Assembly: GCA_036376775.1 (NCBI GenBank)
Contig: DASUZP010000014.1
Location: 1 to 5,687 of the forward strand
Reading direction: 5' to 3'
DNA length: 5,687 bases
From: VRUE01 sp036376775
Lineage (GTDB): Bacteria > Actinomycetota > Thermoleophilia > Solirubrobacterales > 70-9
Shown: positions 1 to 5,649 of the stretch, in pieces
How positions within the stretch are numbered: position 1 is the first letter of the stretch
How the letters are laid out: each line of letters begins with the position of its first letter
Notes under the pieces: model-generated
Told to the model about the DNA's origin: nothing
The model's input: the letters and a program-made list of their open reading frames with translations, nothing else
Database searches by the model: none
Translations under genes and position numbers: made by a program

Positions 1-101
1 GTCTCGCCGAAGGCGCGGTAGGCGCCGCCGACCCCGCCCGGCTCCGGCCCGCGCTGGACCTCGATCACGTCTTGGTCCTTCAGATACGGGAACTCAGCCA
101 C
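1..101 (-). CDS. nuoI: NADH-quinone oxidoreductase subunit I, N-terminal fragment (runs off the left edge)
   Basis: Only the first 33 codons are in the window, starting MAEFPYLKDQDVIEVQRGPE and ending in an alanine/glycine-rich stretch followed by YRAFGE. NuoI is the peripheral-arm subunit that carries two 4Fe-4S clusters (N6a and N6b) and passes electrons towards the quinone site next to NuoH. The ferredoxin-type CxxCxxC motifs that would prove identity lie beyond the window. The call therefore rests on position directly after nuoH, where nuoI is almost always found, and on an N-terminus that looks like an actinobacterial NuoI. The GTG start at 101 is supported by a GGGAGG ribosome binding site seven bases upstream. 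The gene is separated from nuoH by 60 bases, the only clear gap between genes in the window. It is partial because of the window edge, and nothing indicates damage. Confidence 0.78.
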   Translation of the reverse strand, partial: MAEFPYLKDQDVIEVQRGPEPGGVGGAYRAFGE

Positions 102-108
102 GCGACCG

Positions 109-114
109 CCTCCC
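109..114 (-). promoter_or_regulatory. Ribosome binding site of nuoI (GGGAGG)
   Basis: On the minus strand GGGAGG lies seven bases before the GTG at 101 and fixes that start. It sits directly after the second arm of the hairpin at 114-158. The block CCCGCGGGAGG around it recurs exactly in front of nuoE. Confidence 0.75.
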
Positions 115-158
115 GCGGGGCGCGTTGGTAGTCCATAGGACAACTAAGTCGCCCCGCG
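114..158 (-). repeat. Intergenic inverted repeat between nuoH and nuoI
   Basis: The nine-base arms CGCGGGGCG (114-122) and CGCCCCGCG (150-158) are perfect reverse complements separated by 27 bases. The spacer holds a second short stem, GTCC/GGAC (131-134 and 138-141), with further imperfect pairing outside it, so the transcript could fold into one long interrupted hairpin. It begins four bases after the nuoH stop, and its distal arm touches the nuoI ribosome binding site. No U-tract follows, so it does not look like an intrinsic terminator. A role in mRNA processing or in tuning nuoI translation is inference; it may equally be a dispersed palindromic repeat. Confidence 0.6.
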
Positions 159-161
159 ACC

Positions 162-1160
162 TCACGTGACCACCACCAGGATGGCGGTTGCCAGCACGTT
201 CAGCGTCGCCAGCGGCAGCAGCACCTTCCAGCCGAGGCTCATCAGCTGGTCGTAGCGCAGCCGCGGCAGCGTCGCCCGCACCCAGATGAAGAAGAAGACG
301 AGGCAGAAGATCTTCGCCAGCATCCAGATCGGGTCGAGCCAACTCGGTCCCGGGCCCATCCAGCCGCCGAGGAAAATCGCCGCGCCGACGCCGCAAACGA
401 CGATGATCTCCAGGTACTCGACCATCAGGAAGCTGCCGAACCGCATGCCCCCGTACTCGGTCATGAATCCCTGCACGAGCTCGGCGTCCGCCTCGGGCAT
501 ATCGAACGGGGTTCGGTTGGTCTCGGCGAAGCCGGCCAGCATGAAGATCAGGAAGCCGACGAATTGCGGGACGACGAACCAGATCGCGCCCTGGGCGTGG
601 ACGATGTCGACCAGCGAGAGCGAGCCGCCCATGATGATCGCGCCGAGCAGCGCCAGTCCCATCGCCACCTCGTAGGAGATCAGCTGGGCGGCGCCGCGCA
701 TCGCGCCGAGCAGGCTGTATTTCGAGCCGGAGGACCAGCCGCCGAGGAGCAGGCCGTAGAAGCCGAGCGAGCCGACGGCGAAGAAGTAGAGGACGGCGAT
801 CGGCACGTCGATCCCGTAGAGGCCGACGCCGCCCTGGACGTCTCCCCAGGGAATGATCGCCAGCGCCATCACGGCGGAGAGGACCGGCAGCAGCGGTCCG
901 AGAACGTAGAGCGCGGGAATCGCGTTGGCGGGCCGGAAGCCCTGCTTGCTGATCAGTTTGAAGAGATCCGCCAGTGGTTGCAGCAGGCCAAAGGGGCCGA
1001 CCCGGTTGGGGCCGTAGCGGTGCTGGAAGCGGCCGATCAGCTTGCGCTCGACGACGGTCATCACCGGCACGATCCCGAAGATCACGGCGAAGATCACCAG
1101 CGACTTGACGATCATGATCCAGGTCGCTTCGACGAACTGGGTGTCGGCCAGGGGCAGCAT
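162..1160 (-). CDS. nuoH: NADH-quinone oxidoreductase subunit H
   Basis: This is the membrane subunit of complex I (ND1 family) that, with NuoB, NuoD and NuoI, forms the quinone-binding cavity and links electron transfer to proton pumping. The 332-residue protein has the family's usual length and about eight hydrophobic segments, near residues 16-36, 84-104, 120-141, 159-178, 195-211, 247-266, 276-297 and 311-331. Two signature regions are intact: VERKLIGRFQHRYGPNRVGP at about 37-56, and AETNRTPFDMPEADAELVQG at about 212-231, the acidic loop that lines the quinone channel. There is no cleavable signal peptide; insertion is as a polytopic membrane protein. The ATG start shares one base with the nuoG stop (TGATG), and the Shine-Dalgarno match in front of it is weak (GAGAAG, about ten bases away), so translation probably depends on coupling to nuoG. 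Nothing looks broken. Confidence 0.97.
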   Translation of the reverse strand: MLPLADTQFVEATWIMIVKSLVIFAVIFGIVPVMTVVERKLIGRFQHRYGPNRVGPFGLLQPLADLFKLISKQGFRPANAIPALYVLGPLLPVLSAVMALAIIPWGDVQGGVGLYGIDVPIAVLYFFAVGSLGFYGLLLGGWSSGSKYSLLGAMRGAAQLISYEVAMGLALLGAIIMGGSLSLVDIVHAQGAIWFVVPQFVGFLIFMLAGFAETNRTPFDMPEADAELVQGFMTEYGGMRFGSFLMVEYLEIIVVCGVGAAIFLGGWMGPGPSWLDPIWMLAKIFCLVFFFIWVRATLPRLRYDQLMSLGWKVLLPLATLNVLATAILVVVT

Positions 1161-3727
1161 CAGCCGGCAGTCTTCTCGATCGTCACGCTGACCGGCGATC
1201 CGTTGAGCAGGCCGTTGGCGTTGTCCTCGGCGGTGCCCTCGATCAAGAAGCAGACGCCCGGCTCGATCCGCTCTCTGATCGAAACATGAGCACGCACGGT
1301 CGTGCCGTTCTGCGAGACGTCTACCTCATCGCCACTGCTCACATTCAGCCGCTTGGCATCGGACAACGAAAGCTCCACCCGCTGTCTCGGCTGCAAGAAC
1401 TTCAGCGGCGGATTCAGCTCGGTAATCGGACCTGCCCATAGATCTCGATAGGTACCCAGGGTGAGGGAGCTCGAAGCGGGGTGGGCGCCGGGCACAGGGT
1501 CCCCAGGCTCGCTGTCGCGAGGAGTTCCTGGGGACCCTGCACCCGCCGCCCTCTCAGGGACGGCGGACTCGGGAACTGGCAGGGAGGCTGCGGCGTCGCG
1601 GTCCTGCCAGCGCACACCCCTACCTGCAATATCGGCGTCGGTGATGCCTGCATAGAACGGGACCGCTTCGGCGAGAGCGGCGAAAGCTGAGGGTTGGGAG
1701 GTGACGCCGGTGTCGTGTCCGAGGGTTTGCGACAGCTCAGCGAGGACGCCCCAGTTGGGGCGGATGTCGCCGGGGCGGGAAGCGCTGGGGCGGACTCGTT
1801 GGAGGCGGCCGTCGGGATGGGTGACGGTGCCGTCTTTCTCGGCGTGGGTCTCCAAGGGGAAGACGACGTCGGCCATTTTCGTCGTCGCGTTCTCGAAGGT
1901 CGAGAAGACGATCAGGTGGTCGGCTGCCGCCAGGGCTCGTTGCCAGGCGGGGGTGTCCGGGAAGTCGCGCAGCGGATCGACGCCGAAGAGCAGCAGGGTC
2001 GTGAGCTCGCCGGACTCCAGGCCTTCGCGGATCTCCTCGGTCCCTTTTCCGACGAGCGGCATGTTCGACCCCTGTGAGGGGCTCAACATGGACTTCGTCT
2101 CGGTGAGGCCCGGGCCGGCGTCTGGGAGGCAGCCGGCCTCGCGCAGGCCGCGGGCGTTGGTCAGGTCGGGGATCTCGAGCAGGCCGGAGCCCTCCTTGCC
2201 GGCGAGGTCGAGTGCTTCAGCTATTCCGAGGAGGGTGCCGATCGCCTCCTCTCCCTCTCGGGCGATGCGCTCGCCCCAGATCACGACGACCCTCTCCGCA
2301 TTGCTGAGGACCTCAGCCGATGTCGGTACCCCCTCCGAACGTTTTGCGCGGGAGGAGGAGGGAGCATCGGGCGTCAGCACTTCAGCGTCACTTCGACGAG
2401 TTGCGAGTGAGGAGGGGGTACCGACATCGGCTGCGAGCCCTGCCAGAAAGGCGCTTGCCTCGCGGGGGGCGTAGCGGACAATCGCCGCCGCGCCGCCGTC
2501 GAGGGTCGTCGGGCGGTCGGTCGCGACAACCAGCTTGGCTCCATTACGGCGCATCGCCTTGCGGATGCGCAGATCGAGGATCGGCGAGCTGTGCAAGGGG
2601 TCGGAGCCGACGACGAGGATCGCGTCGGCGTCGTCGATGTCGCGCACCCGCGCCGAGAGTTCGGGCTGGGCCAGGCGGAGCATGGTGTTGCGGCTAGGGC
2701 CGTGGGAGACGCGGGACTCGACGTGTGGGGAGCCGAGCGCCTCGCGCAGTACGCGCTGGACCAGGTAGCCCTCCTCGTTGGAGGCGTCGCCGACGATCGC
2801 CGCGGTCTCTGCGCCGCCGGCCTTCAGCGCGGCGGCGGCTTTCGCGAGCGCCTCGTCCCAATTGACGGCGCCGCCGCGCAGACGTGGCTCGCTCACCCGC
2901 TCTTCGGCGGCGAACATCTCGAAGCCATAGCGGCCGCGGTCGCAGAGCCAGCCGTCGTCGACGTCGGGGTTGTCGCGGGCGATCACCCGCTTGACCTGCT
3001 CGTCGCGGACGGTGAAGCTGACGTTGCACTGGCTCGGGCAGAGCGTGCAGACCGAGCCCGCCTGCTCGATGTCCCAGGGCCGGGCGCGGAAGCGGTAGGT
3101 GTAGCTGGTCAGCGCGCCGACAGGGCAGAGGTCGGTGATGTTGCCGTGGAAGGGATCGACGTAGGGGCGGTCGTCGAAGGTGCCGACGAAGGTGCGGTCG
3201 CCGCGCTCGAGCAGCTGCAGCTGGGAGTCTTCGGAGATCTCCTGGCTGAAGCGCACGCAGCGGTAGCAGAGGATGCAGCGCTCGCGGTCGATCGCGACCA
3301 GCGGCGAGAGCTCGATCGGCTTCTCGAAGTGCCGCTTCTGGTCGGTCATGCGGCTCTTGCCGGGGCCCCAGCCCATCGAGATGTCCTGCAGCGGACACTC
3401 GCCGCCTTTGTCGCAGACGGGGCAGTCGAGCGGGTGGTTGACCAAGAGGAACTCGACCACGGCGCTCTGCGCGTGCTTGACCTGCTCGGTGCGGGTGTGG
3501 ACGACCATGCCGTCGCGAACGGGGGTCGAGCAGGAGGTCTGCAGTTTCGGGATCCCCTCGATCTCGACCAGGCACATGCGACAGGCGCCGACCGGGTCGC
3601 CGAGTTTCGGCTCGTAACAGAAGACCGGGATCTCGACGTCGCCGCGCTTGGCCGCGTCGTGCAGCATCTCGCCCTCGGTCGCGCTCACCTCCCGACCGTC
3701 GATGATCAGCGTCACCTCGCGGCTCAC
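1160..3727 (-). CDS. nuoG: NADH-quinone oxidoreductase subunit G
   Basis: This is the 855-residue iron-sulphur subunit of complex I that conducts electrons from NuoF towards NuoI. All cluster ligands are visible: N1b (2Fe-2S) at C37, C49, C52, C66; N5 at H98, C102, C105, C111; N4 at C151, C154, C157, C201; and the optional N7 at C227, C230, C234, C262. A molybdopterin-oxidoreductase-like domain follows from about 280 to 700, then a Pro/Ala/Ser/Gly-rich linker (about 710-755), then a beta-barrel-like C-terminal domain. The frame is open back to 4003, but the extra residues lie over nuoF and are not NuoG-like. The GTG at 3727, overlapping the nuoF stop as GTGA, gives the expected MSREVTLIIDGRE start. 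A second GTG at 3715, eight bases after GAGGTGA, is a reasonable alternative (851 residues). The unusual feature is three in-frame palindromic segments encoding residues about 432-472, 546-556 and 730-745, outside the cluster-binding part. Confidence 0.96.
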   Translation of the reverse strand: MSREVTLIIDGREVSATEGEMLHDAAKRGDVEIPVFCYEPKLGDPVGACRMCLVEIEGIPKLQTSCSTPVRDGMVVHTRTEQVKHAQSAVVEFLLVNHPLDCPVCDKGGECPLQDISMGWGPGKSRMTDQKRHFEKPIELSPLVAIDRERCILCYRCVRFSQEISEDSQLQLLERGDRTFVGTFDDRPYVDPFHGNITDLCPVGALTSYTYRFRARPWDIEQAGSVCTLCPSQCNVSFTVRDEQVKRVIARDNPDVDDGWLCDRGRYGFEMFAAEERVSEPRLRGGAVNWDEALAKAAAALKAGGAETAAIVGDASNEEGYLVQRVLREALGSPHVESRVSHGPSRNTMLRLAQPELSARVRDIDDADAILVVGSDPLHSSPILDLRIRKAMRRNGAKLVVATDRPTTLDGGAAAIVRYAPREASAFLAGLAADVGTPSSLATRRSDAEVLTPDAPSSSRAKRSEGVPTSAEVLSNAERVVVIWGERIAREGEEAIGTLLGIAEALDLAGKEGSGLLEIPDLTNARGLREAGCLPDAGPGLTETKSMLSPSQGSNMPLVGKGTEEIREGLESGELTTLLLFGVDPLRDFPDTPAWQRALAAADHLIVFSTFENATTKMADVVFPLETHAEKDGTVTHPDGRLQRVRPSASRPGDIRPNWGVLAELSQTLGHDTGVTSQPSAFAALAEAVPFYAGITDADIAGRGVRWQDRDAAASLPVPESAVPERAAGAGSPGTPRDSEPGDPVPGAHPASSSLTLGTYRDLWAGPITELNPPLKFLQPRQRVELSLSDAKRLNVSSGDEVDVSQNGTTVRAHVSIRERIEPGVCFLIEGTAEDNANGLLNGSPVSVTIEKTAG
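1495..1539 (-). repeat. 45-bp palindromic hairpin element inside nuoG
   Basis: The arms CAGGGTCCCCAGG (1495-1507) and CCTGGGGACCCTG (1527-1539) are perfect 13-bp inverted repeats. Between them a second stem CTCGC/GCGAG (1508-1512 and 1517-1521) closes a four-base loop, leaving only a five-base bulge (1522-1526). The whole unit is 45 bases, 15 codons, and keeps the nuoG frame, encoding about SPGTPRDSEPGDPV in a low-complexity linker. It shares the GGGTCCCC/GGGGACCC core with the hairpin at 5650-5687. I read it as a REP-like palindromic repeat inserted in frame; copies elsewhere in the genome are not visible here. Confidence 0.65.
2060..2090 (-). repeat. 31-nt imperfect palindrome inside nuoG
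   Basis: The 14-base arms 2060-2073 (CATGTTCGACCCCT) and 2077-2090 (AGGGGCTCAACATG) pair at 11 of 14 positions, with a three-base internal mismatch and a three-base loop. The stretch encodes MLSPSQGSNM at NuoG residues about 546-556, which reads as a loop between the conserved-looking blocks GCLPDAGPGL and EEIREGLESGEL. It could be a third small repeat insertion, or a chance palindrome in a variable loop. Confidence 0.4.
2314..2433 (-). repeat. 120-bp element with perfect 23-bp inverted ends inside nuoG
   Basis: Bases 2314-2336 and 2411-2433 are perfect reverse complements over 23 bp; the arms contain CCGATGTCGGTACCCCCTCC and its complement. The 74-base interior is not itself an obvious palindrome but has short direct repeats (GAAGTG and TGACGC on the minus strand). 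The full unit is exactly 40 codons and has no stop in the nuoG frame. It encodes about ADVGTPSSLATRR through AKRSEGVPTSAE (residues 432-472), hydrophilic and Ser/Ala/Arg-rich, between the blocks FLAGLA and ERVVVIWGERIA. It is far too short to encode a transposase, so if mobile it would be a non-autonomous element. A 15-nt palindrome, GCTGAGG-A-CCTCAGC (2303-2317), overlaps its left edge. Confidence 0.7.
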
Positions 3728-5034
3728 CTCGCGGCCCCCAGAGTCTCGGGCACGCCCTGTACTGCGGCGATCGGGCTCGCCTCCGCGGCGCTGGCGATCA
3801 CGTCTTCGAACTCGGGCCTGAACTTCTTCACCATCGCGCTGACCGGCATCGCCATCGAGTCGCCGAGGACGCAGAGGCAGTGGCCCATGATGTTGTCCTG
3901 GACCGAGCTGATGATGTCGAGGTCCATCGGCGTCGCCTCGCCGCGTACGACCCGTTCGAGCATCTTCACCGTCCAGTTGGTGCCCTCGCGGCAGGGCGTG
4001 CACTTGCCGCAGGACTCATGGTGGTAGAAGCGCGCCGTGCGCAGCGCCATGTGCGGGATCGAGACGCTGTCGTCGGCGACGATGATCGAGCCCGAGCCGA
4101 GCATCGAGCCGGCTTCGGCCATCGCCTCGAAGGAGTAGGGAAGGTCGAGCTCGGCGGGAGTGAGCACCGGCGAGGAGGAGCCGCCCGGATAGAAGGCCTT
4201 GACCTCGCGCCCTTCCAGCGGGCCGCCGGCGAGGTCGTAGATCAGCTCGCGCGTCGGGATCCCCAGCTCGACCTCGTAGTTGCCGGAGCGTCGCACCCCA
4301 CCGGAGACGGAGACGACCTTGGTTCCCGGCGACTGCTCGGTGCCGAAGCCGCGGAACCACTCGGCGCCGTGGGCGACGATCCGCGGCACGTTGGAGAGGG
4401 TCTCGACGTTGTTGATCAGCGTCGGCCCGCCGTAGAGGCCCTGCACGGCGGGGAAGGGCGGCTTCAGCCGCGGGTTGCCGCGCTTGCCCTCGAGCGCGTC
4501 GAGCAGCGCCGTCTCCTCGCCGCAGATGTAGGCGCCGGCGCCGCGGTGGACGACGAGCTCCAGATCGCGTCGGGAGCCGAGGATGTCCTTGCCGAGGTAG
4601 CCGGCCTCGTACGCTTCGGCGACCGCGGCGTCGAGGATGTCGGCCTGGGCGTCGTACTCGCCGCGGATGAAGATGAAGGCATGGCCTGCGCCGGCGGCGA
4701 TCGCGGCGATCGCGATCCCCTCGATCAGCTGGTGCGGGTTGCGCTGCATCAGCTCGCGGTCCTTGAAGGCGCCGGGCTCGGACTCGTCGGCGTTGCAGCA
4801 GAGGTACTTGGCCATCTCGCCGCGCGGCAGGAAGGAGGCCTTTTTGCCCATCGAGAAACCGGCGCCGCCGCGACCGCGCAGGCCGGAGTCTTCGAGCTCC
4901 TTGAGGATCACGTCGGCCTCCATCTCGCGGTAGGCCTTCTCTAACGTCGCGTACCCGCCGTACCGTTTGTATCCCTCAATCTCGCGCAGCGCCGGGTCCT
5001 CGGCGTGCTCGAGCAGGACGCGCGTTTCAGGCAT
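3724..5034 (-). CDS. nuoF: NADH-quinone oxidoreductase subunit F (NADH- and FMN-binding)
   Basis: NuoF is the catalytic NADH dehydrogenase subunit of complex I: it binds NADH and FMN and passes electrons to its 4Fe-4S cluster N3. With the start preferred here it has 436 residues, normal for the family. Visible motifs are the glycine-rich GLRGRGGAGF (about 51-60) and GAGAYICGEETAL (about 165-177) of the nucleotide/FMN site, and ESCGKCTPCREG with C342, C345, C348 plus C388 (in LCVLGD) as the N3 ligands. Two starts compete. GTG at 5043 (adding MIP) overlaps nuoE by 17 bases. ATG at 5034 overlaps it by 8 and follows GGGTGAT by four bases, a good match to the 3' part of the Shine-Dalgarno consensus; it gives MPETRVLLEHAEDPAL, the start I remember for relatives. 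The 3' end overlaps nuoG by four bases. No anomaly is seen. Confidence 0.97.
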   Translation of the reverse strand: MPETRVLLEHAEDPALREIEGYKRYGGYATLEKAYREMEADVILKELEDSGLRGRGGAGFSMGKKASFLPRGEMAKYLCCNADESEPGAFKDRELMQRNPHQLIEGIAIAAIAAGAGHAFIFIRGEYDAQADILDAAVAEAYEAGYLGKDILGSRRDLELVVHRGAGAYICGEETALLDALEGKRGNPRLKPPFPAVQGLYGGPTLINNVETLSNVPRIVAHGAEWFRGFGTEQSPGTKVVSVSGGVRRSGNYEVELGIPTRELIYDLAGGPLEGREVKAFYPGGSSSPVLTPAELDLPYSFEAMAEAGSMLGSGSIIVADDSVSIPHMALRTARFYHHESCGKCTPCREGTNWTVKMLERVVRGEATPMDLDIISSVQDNIMGHCLCVLGDSMAMPVSAMVKKFRPEFEDVIASAAEASPIAAVQGVPETLGAAR

Positions 5035-5623
5035 CGGAATCACCCGCCAGCGGCCGCTTCTCCAAGGACTTCTCCGGCAGCACGTTCTCGCCCGCCAGCA
5101 GCTGGTCGATCGCCGTGTGCGCCTCGGCCGTCTCCAGCGGGCCGAAGTAGCGCTCGTCGATCGAGGCCATCGGCGCGATGTCGCAGGCGCCGAGGCACTC
5201 GAAGCCGGTGACGAAAAGATCCTCCCGGCCCTCGGCGGCGGCGCGGAAGGCGTCGAGCAGCTCGTCGCCGCCGCGCATCCAGCAGCTGATGTTGGTGCAG
5301 ACGGCGACTTTGTGGCTGCCGACCGGCTCGGTATGCAGGAGGTCGTAAAACGAGGCCACCGACTCCAGATACGCGGGCGTGACCCGCATCACGGCGGCAG
5401 CCTGCCGGATCCCCTCCGGCGTGCACCAGCCATAAAGCCGCTGCACGGCCCAGAGCGCCGGGATCGAAACCGAGTGCCGATCCGGATACCGCCCGATCAA
5501 GGTCTCAATCTGCTCGCGCAGTTCCGGCGGGCACTCGACTTCATGCAGCTCGGGAACAAGCTCAGGAGAGCGCTCTGGAACCCGACCCTCGCTGACGGCT
5601 TGATCGACAGGAAAGTCAGCCAC
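5027..5623 (-). CDS. nuoE: NADH-quinone oxidoreductase subunit E (2Fe-2S)
   Basis: NuoE is the thioredoxin-like ferredoxin subunit of the NADH-oxidising arm; it carries the 2Fe-2S cluster N1a next to NuoF. The 198-residue protein has an N-terminal helical part (about 30-95, including RYPDRHSVSIPALWAVQRLY) and then the ferredoxin fold. The four ligands follow the family pattern: C109 and C114 in CTNISC, C143 and C147 in CLGAC. The GTG start at 5623 is supported by GGGAGG seven bases upstream and gives MADFPVDQAV. It is the first gene of the run in this window, with a 64-base leader in view; nuoD would be expected upstream, outside the window. Its end overlaps the start of nuoF, so the two are probably translated in a coupled way, which fits their joint assembly. 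Confidence 0.97.
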   Translation of the reverse strand: MADFPVDQAVSEGRVPERSPELVPELHEVECPPELREQIETLIGRYPDRHSVSIPALWAVQRLYGWCTPEGIRQAAAVMRVTPAYLESVASFYDLLHTEPVGSHKVAVCTNISCWMRGGDELLDAFRAAAEGREDLFVTGFECLGACDIAPMASIDERYFGPLETAEAHTAIDQLLAGENVLPEKSLEKRPLAGDSDA

Positions 5624-5630
5624 GACGCTC

Positions 5631-5636
5631 CCTCCC
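5631..5636 (-). promoter_or_regulatory. Ribosome binding site of nuoE (GGGAGG)
   Basis: GGGAGG on the minus strand lies seven bases before the GTG at 5623. It is embedded in CCCGCGGGAGG, which is repeated exactly in front of nuoI (109-119) with the same spacing. Confidence 0.75.
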
Positions 5637-5649
5637 GCGGGTGGCGTGC

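Noticed and set aside
564..1289. Plus-strand open frame of 241 codons opposite nuoH and the nuoG end
   Set aside because: It is antisense to a clear membrane protein gene. The His/Asp/Arg/Ala-rich translation is the expected mirror of hydrophobic codons.
2314..2433. Insertion sequence disrupting nuoG
   Set aside because: The segment is too short to encode a transposase, no flanking target duplication is evident, and the nuoG frame continues through it to a normal C-terminus, so the gene is not a pseudogene.
3728..4003. Upstream extension of nuoG by 92 codons to an ATG at 4003
   Set aside because: The extra residues are Arg/Gly/His-rich, lie wholly within nuoF in another frame, and do not resemble any NuoG N-terminus. 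The 2Fe-2S domain begins naturally at 3727.
2591..4027. Long plus-strand open frame of 478 codons opposite nuoG and nuoF
   Set aside because: It lies antisense to NuoG and NuoF, whose motifs are unmistakable. The translation is biased Ala/Val/Asp/Arg-rich sequence typical of the reverse strand of GC-rich genes and shows no recognisable domain.
4694..4730. Repeated GCGATCGC-like motifs in nuoF as a possible regulatory array
   Set aside because: They encode the alanine/isoleucine-rich stretch EGIAIAAIAA, so the repetition follows from the protein sequence.
3880..4944. Plus-strand open frame of 354 codons opposite nuoF
   Set aside because: It is a GC-rich antisense shadow of nuoF, with low-complexity composition and no motif.
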